The notes under the pieces: generated by a model
What the model was told of the DNA's origin: nothing
Database searches by the model: none
Seen by the model: the letters and a program-made list of their open reading frames with translations, nothing else
Shown here: one piece after another, positions 26,701 to 37,648 of the stretch
Layout: each line of letters starts with the position of its first letter
Numbering within the stretch: position 1 is the stretch's first letter
Program-made: the position numbers and the translations under genes
NCBI GenBank assembly: GCA_034509425.1
Contig: JAVTVJ010000657.1
Coordinates: 186,001-250,000, forward strand
DNA length: 64,000 nucleotides
Reading direction: 5' to 3'
Origin: Eopsaltria australis
Taxonomy: Eukaryota > Chordata > Aves > Passeriformes > Petroicidae

Positions 26701-27165
26701 TCAGCTTTCCAGGAAGTAGTTTTTGCCATTCGAGAAAAACAGAATACATTTTGTTGAAAGTTACTTGGTAAGTCTCAGCTACAAGCCCTTTCTGCTTATT
26801 CACCATCTTGTTTTTATTCTTGCACATTCTTTTGAACATTCTGTGAAGCAACTCACTTGGCAATGAGCAAGAAGTCCTTAAACTAGACTTTATTACTGAT
26901 TACAATCAGTGGCATTCGGCTAGCTGATGCATAACAAAGGTGTGCCACCTTGACCAAGCATCCACAGAAGACTATTTTCCCCAAGAACAAGAGCTACCTG
27001 CACAAGGAGGCATATAAACTGTGCAACCCAGACTGCAATATATAACACAAGTTTGTTTCTCGAGGGCTAACCTTCTTGACAAAGTTAGGAGCTTTTTGTA
27101 GAACCAATTTGTCAGCATGTGCTAATTTATCTTCACTAAAACCTTGTGCAGTCACTAAGTAACCA
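23745..27165. other. AT-rich stretch without recognisable gene
   Basis: No conserved reading frame or transposon boundary was recognised in these 3.4 kb. Frames of 60-90 codons occur on both strands without motifs. Confidence 0.5.
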
Positions 27166-27174
27166 GAGTTAAGC

Positions 27175-27296
27175 CAAACCTGGATGTGTTTAAAAAAAAA
27201 ACTGGATGTGGCACTCGGTGCCATGATTTAGTTGATGAGGAGGTGTTAGGTTAGGTCATAAGTTGGACTACAACCTAATTCATTCTGTGATTCTGT
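27175..27296 (+). mobile_element. 5'-truncated CR1 tail, plus orientation
   Basis: It contains the CR1 3' UTR phrases 'GGATGTGGCACTCGGTGCCATG' and 'AGGTTGGACT'-like text, and ends in two copies of ATTCTGTG, the hallmark CR1 tail. It abuts the minus-strand CR1 that begins at about 27297, so the two elements meet tail to tail. Confidence 0.85.
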
Positions 27297-27299
27297 GAT

Positions 27300-27904
27300 T
27301 CATGATGGACTCGGCCCATCTATCCAACCTGTCCAGGTCCCTCTGTAGAGCCCTCCTACCCTTGAACAGATCAACACATGCTCCCAGCTTGATCTCATCT
27401 GCAAATTTACTGATGGTGAACTCAATCCCCTCGTCCACATCATCAGTGAAGACTGGCCCCAGCACTGATTCCTGGGGGACACCACTAGTGACTGGGTGCC
27501 AACTGTATGCAGCACTGTTCACCACCATTCTCTGGGCCTGGCCATCCAGCCAGTTCTTAACCCAGTAAAAAGTGTTCCTGTCCAAGCCCTGGGCTGCCAG
27601 CTTTTCCAGGAGTGTGTTGTGGGAGACAGTATCAAAGGCTTTGCTGAAGTCCAGGTAGACAACATCCACAGCCTTCCTTGCATCCACAGGCCAGTCACCT
27701 GGTCATAAAAGGAGATCAGGTTGGTCAGGCATGACCTGCCCCTCCTAAACCCATGCTGGCTGGGTCTGATCCCCCAACCATCCTGTAAGTGCTGTGTGAT
27801 GGCACTCAGGATGATCTGTTCCATAACCTTGCCAGGCACTGAGGTCAGGCTGACAGGCCTGTAGTTTCCCAGATCCTCCTTCCGGCCCGTCCTGTGGATG
27901 GGTG
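27300..27904 (-). pseudogene. CR1 ORF2 reverse transcriptase, downstream half (broken)
   Basis: Two overlapping minus frames (27941-27519 and 27687-27280) together cover RT core blocks. They show [29 protein letters not shown], then [39 protein letters not shown] and finally a palm C-motif that reads FADE. A frameshift near 27.69 kb separates the frames. In active CR1-type RTs the C-motif is FADD, so the second catalytic aspartate is lost here. The following thumb region is absent. It is dead by frameshift, truncation and active-site loss. The enzyme would copy CR1 RNA at a nicked chromosomal target. Confidence 0.9.
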
Positions 27905-28547
27905 TGTGTTGCCGAGTGGTGTGGACTGGCCAGCTGTCCACCAGGGTTTTTGGGTGGCAGCCCGACAGCAGCTACAAGAAGTGTCCCTGACCTGAGCGAG
28001 TTCACTGCTGTCGGGCCCTTTCATCCCTTGCCGCAGGCTGTGCCTCCCTTAAGGGTAGACACTGTAACCGCTAATACCGGAGAATACCTGGCGGGGATCT
28101 TTTGCCTAGGAATAAGAGAGATACTGTAATGCAGAGTTGACAGCATCTCTGGGCATCCAGGTGAAAGACTTCGGTGCTCAGCGTGCATCAGACTTTATTC
28201 TGAGGGCAACAACCAATCATGAAGGGGCACAGGGGAGGAACCAGGGAGGGACAAGGGGATAGAGACCAACTGAGGAGGGAAGGGGGAGGAGAAGGGAATA
28301 CAGACAAAGGGATAACACAATTAACAACCAAGTAACTTGGAACGTTCCAGAAACCAAGAATGACTGACGGGAGAGTGGCAGGTGGCTGGACAAATGGGGA
28401 AAAGGTGACCAACCCCTAGGAGACCCAGCCCCCTTCTGGGGTACACCACTCTAGACTCCACCCCAGGGGTGACTTTACTCCTGGGCTTCTTTAATCCAGA
28501 GCCTCCTAGGGGGGGAAGGGGTTTTAGGGACCTGAACCACCACAACA
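27905..28547 (-). mobile_element. Solo LTR nested in CR1 copy 1 (family G)
   Basis: On the minus strand the insert starts TGTTGTGGTGG and ends GGCAACACA. It sits precisely within the CR1 sequence whose intact text is seen in copy 2 near 38950. CR1 bases GGGTG (27900-27904) and GGGTC (28548-28552) flank it, a 4-5 bp target duplication. An AATAAAGTC signal lies at about 28190 on the minus strand. No retroviral gene remains. The insertion postdates this CR1 copy. Confidence 0.88.
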
Positions 28548-29950
28548 GGGTCACATTGGCCAGCTTCCAGTTACCTGGAACTGCCCCACTGAGCCAGGAT
28601 TGATGGTAAGTCATGGAAAGCAGCTTTTCCAGCTCATCTGCCAGCTCCCTCATCACCCTAGGATGGATTCTATCTGGTCCCATAGATTTGTGAGCATCTA
28701 AGTGGCTCAGCAGTCTCTGACTGCTTCCTCCTGGATAACAGGGGGTTATTCTTCTCCCTGATACCACCCACCAGCCCAGGAGCACAGCTGTCCTGCGGAC
28801 AACCTGTCTTTCTGTTGAAAATCGAGGCAAAGAAGGTGTTCAGTACCTCTGCCTTTTCCTCATCTTTAGTTACTAAATTCCCTCCCACATCTTAAAGAGA
28901 ATGGAGGTTGTCCTTACCCTTCCTTTTGCCATTAATGTATTTATAAAAATAATTTTTATTTTCCTTCACAGAAGTGGCCAGACTGAGTTCTAACTGGGCT
29001 TTTGCCTCTCTATTTTTTTTCCTACATGACCTAGCAACTTCCTTAAGCATTTCCTGAGATACCTGACCCTCTTTTCTTTCCTTAGTTCCTTCAAAAGCTC
29101 CTTGCTCATCCAGGCCTGTCATTTTCCTTATCGGCTCATCTTTCGGCACATAGGGACAATCTGCTCCTGTGCCTTCAAGATTTCTGTTTTGAAGCATGCC
29201 CATCCTTCCTGAACTTCTTTGATTTTAGGGCTGCTTCTAAGGTACTCTCTGAATAAATCTCTTGAGTAGGTCAAAGTCTGCCCTCCAGAAGTGCAGTGTG
29301 GAAGTTTTATTGATGCCCCTCCTTGTATCACCAAATATTGAAAATTCTATAATTTCATGGTCACTGTGCCCCAGATGGCCTCCAACCACCACATCTCCCA
29401 CCAGCCCATCTCTGCTAGACTGCAAATAGCAAGTCTAGCGTAGTTCCTCCCCTCAACAGCTCTGACAAGAAATTGTCTTCCATACACTCTAAGAACCACC
29501 TAGACTGCCTCTTCTTTGCTGTGCTGAGTTTCCAGCAGATATCTGGCAGGTTAAAGTCACCTACAAGAACAAGGGCTGGTGATCTTGAAACATCCTTCAG
29601 CTGTTTGTAGAATAAGTCATCCACCTCTTCATCCTGATTGGGTGATCTATAACAGACTCCCACCACGATGTCAACCTTGTTGGCCTTCCCCCTGATTCTT
29701 ACGCATAGACACTCAGCCTTATGATCATTAATCTCAATTTTCATGGCATCAAGAGCCTCTCTAATATACAAAGCCACACCTCCACCTCTTCTCCCTGTCT
29801 TCTGAAGAGCTTGTAGCCATCCATTGCAGCACTCCAGTTATGCGAGTCATCCCACCACATTTCTTTGACAGCAATCATAGCTACAATCATAGCATTCTTG
29901 CTGTACCATGGCTTCCGGCTCCTCTTGTTTATTACCCATGCTGTGTGCAT
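28548..29950 (-). pseudogene. CR1 ORF2 endonuclease and RT N-terminus (broken)
   Basis: Going down the minus strand, an apurinic-type endonuclease shows VALYIREALDAMKIEIND-like text, VGDFNLPDICW (the GDFN block) and HLGHSDHEIIEF (the catalytic SDH block). Then comes a basic linker (REAKAQ..YFYKYINGKRK). The RT N-terminal region with LDAHKSMGPDRIHPRVMREL and NWKLANVT runs into the nested LTR. At least five frames are used over 1.4 kb (29950-29741, 29777-29415, 29425-29237, 29203-28892, 28888-28670 and 28830 onward), so the gene is dead. Endonuclease motifs are well preserved, which suggests a moderate age. Confidence 0.88.
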
Positions 29951-30194
29951 TAGTGTACATGCACCTCAACTGGGCTGCTGATTTCACCCCTGACTCTGGC
30001 TTACCACCCTTGGGTTTGTTCTGGAGAGCATAGTTGCATCACCTTCTACCTTTGAACATAGTTTAAAGCCCTCTCAATGAGTCTCACCAGTTCGTGGGCT
30101 AGAATCCTTTCACCCTTGATAGATAGATGGATCCCAGTTGGCTCCAGCAGGCCAGGTGCCATAAAAGTTGCCCCAAGTTCAAAGAACCCAAATG

Positions 30195-32425
30195 TTCACA
30201 ACTGACATACAGGTATTTCCATTTAAAATTACAAATGTGAATGACACATCCATTCATACTCCACTTGAGATGTATGGAGTATGCAGGAGCGCCTCAGTAT
30301 GGGTCATGACAATATACCACTGACTAATTGGGTAAATAATTCAGTGTCAGTTTTTGATCTAGTGGAGATAATATGCCAATTTCGTTGTAATTATATACTG
30401 CTGTGAGTTTAAATGTCTCAAGGTCTCGTTTTCAAGAAAAATAATAGCTTACAGCTATTTTGTCCATTTAGAGATTACCTGGCAGACGTCAACATGGGAC
30501 TGGAATTCATAGGAACAAGGAAATTAGAGATGTGAAAAACCTATTAGATCACTGGGTTCATTCCTTGCAGTTGTCTCATAGAAGGGGCACTGACTTCCAA
30601 TGTACTTTGGATTACATTCACAATTACCAAGAGACAAAGAAAAAAAAGAACAGTAGATCACTTCCTGGAAACTGGTAAAAGCTCAGTACAATAGCTACAA
30701 AGTGAGTCTGCATCTAAGCTCCTATACTGATCTTTTACAGAAGCCATATATGCTCATCTAAAAAAATCACTGCACATGATAGAAAATAAAAACTCAGTGA
30801 TGAAAGAGTTGTAAGGACTTTTTTGTATGACAGTATTTTCATGATTTGTATTTTCCAAAGAAGGAAAAATAAAAATTTCTCATGGCACCAGAGCAGTCTC
30901 TAATATGTCTTATTAACCAACATGTTAATTCAAATAAAGACCAAAACTGAGAAATAGATACAGGCTGCAAAACTAGTTAATAGTTTTAAAGATATTTTAA
31001 ATTTGGAACAGATGTGAATGATGGCTGTAGCACACGTTTTAATAAAAATGAAATCTGCAAGGTGAAAATCCTGGGTGAAGAAAAAAATGTTCCATTTAAA
31101 AAGACTTCAAAATTATTTTAATCACTTATTTCAATGACTGAAATTAAGAGAATGCAGTATCTTTGTAATGAGGACAAGAACAATCTAGAAGGAAGAAAGT
31201 TTCACTTGATTTGTGATTTAAAAAAATAAATACGTTTCATAAAATATATCTAAAACCATTAACTTAACAAGCTGTCTCAGAAAAGTCCATGAAAATAGTT
31301 TCTGAAAATCTTGATGCAGGTATGTTTTATATATATTAAAAAAAAGCAGAAGCAAATAATTGTTGTGTGAATGTGTTACACCAACAAAGTGATTGAGGAG
31401 CATAGAGGAACTTAATCCTATTCTAAAATTAGGAATCAACATCACCAAAAATATAAATAATCAAAAATTTTATAGGCAAGGCAATTGTAGAGGAATTATG
31501 TTTAAAGATGATTTTAAAATAAAAACCACATTTGGTTTTTGACTACAAAAGCAAAGTAACATGTTTTTCAAAGATTTCATGACATAAAATAGAAGAAATA
31601 ACATGAATAGGAAAGAGAATATAGGCATAGAGAAAATCAGTTTTTTGCCCAGGAGTATGAAGCAAGTCCACGGATTTGCTAAGAAGAAAGCCTAAACTGC
31701 GTGCGAACATGTCCAGTGCCATATTTAGTCCAGTTTTACTCTTCATAATCACATCCAGAATCGAGATTAGACTCATGACCTGTGGTGATTAGTAGTGTTG
31801 GATTAGTGAGGAAGTAGAAATTCAGTATTACATGTTCTTATTCCTATAGCTGCACAGTTTTGGATATTGACAAAAGTAGGTCCTTATCTTATGAAAAAGT
31901 ACCTATCTTAGCTATATCTGAGGTACTAATAGAGATGAATTGTAAAACATATATTTCTGTGCATGATTCATTCAAGAAATCTGTTTCTAGATACCAAAAA
32001 CATGCATAGGAATTCATTCACACATGAGATTAGTTTGTTTTCTTTTTCTTTTACTATTGATGGACAAAGGCAAATGAAAGCTATGACCTTAAACACACAC
32101 ACACACACACATTTGTATATATTCCAGTTTTAGGATAATTTTAATATTAACAGTGAATATTTTAACATAAAAATAAATAAATTAGGAAATAAAGAGCCAC
32201 CGAAAGAATAAATATATCAGCCTCAAATACCACTAACTAAAACAAAAGCTCAACTATCAAATAATGGTCCTGTTGGGTCATTAGAATTTTGTTACTAAGA
32301 GAAGATGACTTTACCATTTGATCCTCTTTTACATTTCCAGGTTCAGAAAAAAAACCAGAAAATGCATTCATAGAAAAAGATGTTGGCATTTTCATTGTCT
32401 GCCTAGCTGCTTTTGAAAAAGGATG
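30195..32425. other. AT-rich stretch without recognisable gene
   Basis: No coding or mobile-element feature was recognised. It contains an AC microsatellite at 32.1 kb. Confidence 0.5.
32093..32111. repeat. (AC)n microsatellite
   Basis: Nine to ten AC units are seen directly. Confidence 0.9.
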
Positions 32426-32431
32426 GTTTCC

Positions 32432-32784
32432 TGGGGAAGAGATGGGATGGCATTGAGGTGTGGGCTGTGGGATGTGCCTGCAGAAACACATGGTAGAACA
32501 AAGTGACACATGGCAGCAACTTTGCGGGGAGGAGCTGTCACGCGGCAGACTCCTGGGAGAGAGGAGCTGTCCAGAAGCTGATGAGTGGGTGAACAGGGTG
32601 TGATCACCCCATAGAAGGACATTTGGCAGGCATGTTTCTGACATGGCAACATGGAATAGATCAAGTAGTGAGAATTGCCATGTAAGGAAGTATTGTGCCT
32701 TGAAAAGTGTATAAAACCATCTCATTTCTTTAAATAAATGATTCAGATTCCCTGCCGGTCTGGGTCCATGCCTCAATTGCTACA
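32432..32784 (+). mobile_element. Solo LTR with 6-bp target duplication (family H)
   Basis: The element runs from TGGGGAAG to GCTACA and is bracketed by a perfect GTTTCC duplication (32426-32431 and 32785-32790). It carries a TATA box (GTATAAAAC near 32709) and an AATAAATGA signal about 25 bp downstream, followed by a short U5. The frames of 179 and 90 codons on the minus strand across it are shadows. The 6-bp duplication fits beta- or alpha-type integrases, but 4-6 bp overlap between groups. Confidence 0.9.
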
Positions 32785-32790
32785 GTTTCC

Positions 32791-33960
32791 TTAACTTGAA
32801 TTAGGGTGTGTCAATACAAAACTCTTACTATTGTTAATCAGCACTTAAATTAGTGGTGTTACTCATTGCAGAAAGTGATACTCAGCATGCTTAAGGGTTC
32901 CTGTATTAAAGTGTAAAGGAAGAGACAGGAGACGCAGGAGCCAGACTGTGAATGGAATGCAGCACAGGTCTTGTAGATTGATGATGATGGTTACCAGAAA
33001 AAGTATAATTGTTCCTCTGCACAGATGAGCAAAACTTAACAACAGACATACTTTGTGGACTACACACTTTTAAAAAATAAATATTTCTCACCTATGCTGA
33101 TAAAATTGATTTCATTGACGTGTTTTTAGAGCAGCAATTCACACTGAACCAGGCTCTGAGCAATTAAAAAAACATCCCCTTACTTTTTTATGTATGACAG
33201 ACAGAATTTCAAGTCTTTACCCAGTCAGGGCATATTGGAGGGAATGCTCGAAAACCTTTACAATTATAACTTGAATAATTATGTATTAACATAACAGACA
33301 AATATTGTTCATTCCATGTGATATAGGGGTTGTGCATGTGAATGATTTTGACCATTGGAAAAAAAATGTATTCTTATGGTACCAGATTTGATCTGTGATC
33401 CTTTCTAAAATATCACCATCAGAATATATGTTTTTAAAAATATTTTTAAATTTAAAATATTTATTTGTTATATTCAACTGTTTATATTTGTTTTTCTGGT
33501 TGCATTTGGTTAAAATATATAGTAAAACTAGATATTTGAAAAATTTCTTTGTATTTTTGTGCTACAAAGAAAAAACAATTCCTATTTTAGAAAAAGTTCT
33601 TTTTAACCAACTCTTCCTGACCTAGTCCAGTCCTGAATATGTGAAGCAGATATCATTTACAACCCAACAAAAATCAATTCAAACCATTGAAAAGAGAATA
33701 TTAAAAAAAAAACTATTCCTATTTTCTACGCAGTTGCTTATTTTCCATTCACTATCCTATTTATGCTCAAGACTTAGAACATTAGAGTTATTTTCAATTT
33801 AACCCCTAAACTAAGGGACTAACTTTTCTAGTTAATCTCTTTAAAATCAAAGCTAACTTTTGTTAGGACACATACAAAGCTGTCCAAAGCTTCATGCTGA
33901 TGTCTCTTCCAGACCTTCCCCCAAGAATATCACAGTGCATTACAGGAAGGAGCAACGACA
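32791..33960. other. AT-rich stretch without recognisable gene
   Basis: No feature recognised. Confidence 0.5.
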
Positions 33961-33974
33961 TATCTTCACATATC

Positions 33975-35180
33975 TTGTGATCTTTAATATTTTTATCAAT
34001 GACATATACAACAAGATCAGGCACACCCTCAGCAAGTTTACAGATACCAAGCTGAGTGGTGCAGTTGATACAATAGAAGGAAAGGATGCCATCCAGAGAG
34101 ACGTGGACAAACAAGAGAAGTGGGCCCATGAGAACTTCATGAGGTATAAGTCTGAGCACAAGCATTGCACCTGAGTCGAGGCAATCCTAGACATAAGTAC
34201 AAACAGAGAGATGATGCCAAGAGGGACTTGGGGGTTCTGGGCTGGATACGTGACACCAATGTGTGTTTACATCCCAGAAGGCCAACTGCATCCCAAAAGT
34301 AATGTGGCCAGCAGGTCAAGGGAGATGATTCCCTTCATGTACTCTGCCCTCATGAGACCCTATCTGGAGTGCTGTGTCCTGCTCTGGGTTTCTCAAAACA
34401 GCAATGACATGGACTTGTTGGAGCAGGTTCAGAGGAGGGCCATGAAGATCACAAGGGCAGATAGTGATAGAACAAAGGAGAATGGTTTTAAACTAAAAAA
34501 GGAGAGGTTTAGCTTGGATGTTAGGAAGAAGTTCTTTACTCAGGGTGGTGAGAAGCTGGGACAGGTTGCCCTGAGAAGCTGTGGATGTCCTATCCCTGGA
34601 ATTCTTCAAGTCCAGGCTGAATGGTAATTTGAGAAACCTGGTCTAGTGAGTGGCCTCCCTGGCCATGTCAGGGGAGCTGAAACTAAGTAACCTTTAAGGT
34701 CCCTTCCCACTCCAGTCTGTCGCAGTAGAGACGGACACACAACACGCGAGTAGTCCAAGGACAAAGAAAAGCTCCTTTATTAGTTCGTGCTAGCATCTTT
34801 ATACCCTTTTTCCCAGCTACTGTGATATGCTGTTATTGGCTGCGTGACAAACAACACCAAGGCTGTCTACATAACAAGAATTTTTCCCAGCACGTCCTAA
34901 CAAACTACACAAGCAGTTAACTATACACTATAAGTCCTCTGCCACCTCCCTGATGCTCCTCAGCAAGGCCATCTCTTGGTCTGGTGCAAAACATCCCCCT
35001 TGATTATCTTCTTGGCTGTCTTTCACTATGGCTGCAGGTGTTCATACCATCACTTTCTCACGGCACTTTCTCACGGGTAAACTCTGATCACTTCTAAGTC
35101 CATGTCCAAGAGGCTTTCAGGCCTGCTGTAAGCCTCATCCATCCCCACACAGTCTTTCTTTAATTCCCTGATAAAGTAAT
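33975..35180 (+). mobile_element. CR1 LINE 3' fragment with nested LTR
   Basis: The fragment begins in the RT palm (FNIFINDI.. then FTDTKLSG in the position of the catalytic FADDTKLG). It continues through the CR1 3' region: a degenerate 'LMRPYLECCVLLW' block, 'LEQVQRRAMK', and the 3' UTR 'AAGGTCCCTTCCCACTCCAG'. At 34718 an LTR interrupts it and the degenerate tail resumes at 35150. Frames 33860-34174 and 34211-34627 are parts of the same dead ORF2. The catalytic aspartate pair is lost and several frames are used. Confidence 0.85.
34718..35149 (-). mobile_element. Solo LTR nested in CR1 tail (family I)
   Basis: On the plus strand it reads TGTCGCAG to CCCCACA between perfect CAGTC duplications (34713-34717 and 35150-35154). 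On the minus strand it therefore starts TGTGGGGA and ends GCGACA. A minus-strand AATAAAGGAGC signal is at about 34778, with a TATA-like stretch upstream. No internal genes remain. Confidence 0.9.
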
Positions 35181-35184
35181 TATT

Positions 35185-35850
35185 TGAAGTTTTCTTGTGA
35201 ACTGATTGGTGTAAGAATGATGGATAGTTCATTTGATCCAGAATACTGAAGAAGCAGCAGCATGTTATTCACTATTGTTCATCTGGAGTATTCAGTTTAT
35301 TGCTCTGGGAGGACTGAAGAACCATGCTTAGGAGAGAAGTGAAAGTTGAGTGACCTTGCATAACCTTCATATCAATTATCCAGGTGAAAGAAATAATAAA
35401 TAACAAAAGAAAGAGCTAATGAAGGGAATGAGGTAGGTACTTGACATGCAAAAATAGTTTAGATAGTAGAGTCCAGGCTCTTGCAGAAATGGATGCTTAC
35501 TCATGTAACTTAGAAAGTAGAAATACAGTTGTGTGATGCATGAAGAAGGTTTCAGCAAAGGTGTAGGCAGGGCATCTCACACTCACCACACAAAAGTTTA
35601 TCTGTTGTTTGTTAACCTGAGTTAGATAACTCAAATAGGACAACCTGTCTTGCAGTGAGTTATTTTGGTACCACGGGGTTAACATTTGTCTGGTATTTCC
35701 CAAGTGCCAATAAAAATCTTACCATTCAAGTGAGATATTGTAACAAAAGCTGAATTTTTGACTAACTGACATCCAGTCACTTTACAACTATAAAAGCCAT
35801 ATCAAACTTTTCCAAAGCAGAAATCTTCTAGGCATTTTACTGGAAATATG
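35185..35850. other. Stretch without recognisable gene
   Basis: No feature recognised. The short minus-strand frames lack motifs. Confidence 0.5.
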
Positions 35851-36180
35851 TTGAGTTTCTCCCGTGAGTAGGTGTTGCAGATACGTAAAACGAAAATAAG
35901 GGCCTTGTTACCCTTGTAAAATCATGGCTCACGTCTGTTACTTCAGCTAAGTAGGAAAGGACTATGGGAAGTGACTCAGCTGAATTAGAGGTAGAAAAAG
36001 AAGTTATATAACCATTAAGTGTTCACATCGTGGTTTATGGTGGTTGGTTGAATTATGTGTGTTGTGCTTAAATGGAATGTAACTGATAACTGCCTAACTG
36101 CTTAAAAAGGGCTGTTTTTTGCAATAAAGGGCTCTCTTTTGCACCTGCCTGGGGAGCCTGTGTCGCTCTCCTTCGTAACA
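35850..36180 (+). mobile_element. Candidate LTR (family F)
   Basis: The 3' part has the compact R-U5 layout of retroviral LTRs. GCAATAAAGGGCTC is near 36122, followed within 60 bp by TGTGTCGCTCTCC and an end at CGTAACA. A TATA-like TTATATAA lies near 36004. The 5' boundary and target duplication were not found, so this may be a truncated copy. Confidence 0.45.
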
Positions 36181-36184
36181 TGTT

Positions 36185-36615
36185 GGGACTCCTCCTTTGC
36201 AGTCACTCACCCTAAGGTTAGAGGAAGAAATACGTGTACGTTGTCATTTCGGTGGTAAGTTACATTTAACTCCAAATCAATACTATTTCTTTTGCTAGCT
36301 TTAATATAGGTACCTTGATATAGTGCACTGTTTTATGTTATGCCATAATCTAGTAGTAGTTCTTCACTTTTATACTGTGCAGTAAGCAATTATGGCTAAG
36401 ATCCTTCATCTGTTATTTCCTGTCTGTTTAATAAATAATTCATTTTCACAAAAAGATCTGATCTACCATCATTAGAACTTGTGATTTCTTAAATTTTAAC
36501 TGTTGCCAAAATCTGAGGCTAAGGCAGGGCTTGCCTGAAGCTTCCACTTGTCCCATAATAAAAAGTACCAGAAATATTTTTGAAATATGAAAACAGGTAC
36601 AGAAATTATGATAGT
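36185..36615. other. AT-rich stretch without recognisable gene
   Basis: No feature recognised. Confidence 0.5.
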
Positions 36616-36619
36616 TAGA

Positions 36620-37405
36620 TTTCATGGTAATACATGAATTGGTATTGTGGGTTTGCCTTGATTTAGTTTTCTGATAAGGGAAGGGAGGTCAGTCTCAGAA
36701 GTGACCTCTCCTGTGGAAAATATTACAGCTTTCTCCATGGGCAGACAAGACCAGTAACCAGATAGTTTTGAGTATTGATAGTTAGGCAAACCAATTATAA
36801 GCTGGACCGCCTTCAAAAAAAATCGTATGAAAACAGAGGACAGCCAGGAAACGTTCTCTTTTACTTCCTGCTTGTTGCAAGAGAAGAAGCTGGTCTCCCC
36901 ACACAGAGCCCAGTAAAGGCTGGCTCAGGCCATGCGGCCTGGCTACTGACCAGGGTGGTGGGGGGAAGACAGGAAGCCCAAACTGGCTTGCGGTGCAAAC
37001 TTTTAAAATCTTGCTCTTGCTGAGCCCACCAGTTCCTCAGGACTCCGGCCGGCTCCACCAGGCCCTGTTTCATCGCAGGGCCCAGGCGGGGCTGGCAGGG
37101 CCAGGGCTGGCTCTGCTGGGCTGGGCTGGCCCCTGCTACAGGCCGGGTCAGACCCTGCTCTGCCAGGCTGGGCCACAGCCAGCTCCGCCAGGCTGGGCCA
37201 CGGCACAAGGCCCCTGGAATCTTAGTCACTGCCTGGTCTAGATCATATGGCCATCTACAAGGCCCAAGCAAGAGATTAACTCTTTCAGTGCACAGATGAA
37301 ACCTGCAGACATCAGTCCTCTCCTGAGTAAGCGAGAAGGGTGAAGACACCTGAAGAATAACATGGAGACTCTGAGGTCAGTGAAGAAAGTAGAGTTGACA
37401 CTCAG
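36620..37405 (-). repeat. Unclassified interspersed repeat R, copy 2 (inverted)
   Basis: This is the reverse-orientation partner of 22930-23720, with the same order of shared blocks. Its GC-rich centre (37.03-37.21 kb) is dominated by GCTGGGCTGG and GGCCAGG phrases. The CT microsatellite of copy 1 is not expanded here. Frames of 82-162 codons on both strands overlap each other and are not supported as genes. Confidence 0.6.
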
Positions 37406-37648
37406 ATGAGACGAGAACAAGATGTCCTGATGGGACTGAAATTCTTTTGTGAAGCCATGGTGATGGACTAAACAAAAATATCCTTGTAACTCATTGAGAT
37501 GTATGGGGCGATGTAGCATTTCAATTGTAGTTCATGAGCCAAAATACCTGTGTGAAAGCAAGAAGACGTTTCACAGAATTTCACAGAATCACTAGGTCGG
37601 AAGAGACCTTCAAGATCATCAAGTCCAACCCATGTCCCAACACCTCCA

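Larger units (their letters stand above)
27297..30190 (-). mobile_element. CR1 LINE copy 1, decayed, with nested LTR
   Basis: The minus strand encodes fragments of CR1 ORF2 in order. An endonuclease comes first (about 29.95-29.13 kb), then a linker and a reverse transcriptase (about 28.88-27.30 kb). The frame is repeatedly broken. A 643-bp LTR (27905-28547) splits the RT just before the '[12 protein letters not shown]' segment. The 3' UTR is missing, because the element stops in the RT region where it meets the plus-strand CR1 tail. The 5' 240 bp beyond the endonuclease (to about 30190) match the equivalent region of CR1 copy 2 for part of their length. Confidence 0.92.

Noticed and set aside
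32237..32776. 179-codon minus-strand frame
   Set aside because: It lies across a solo LTR with TATA, AATAAA and a perfect GTTTCC duplication on the plus strand, so it is a shadow.
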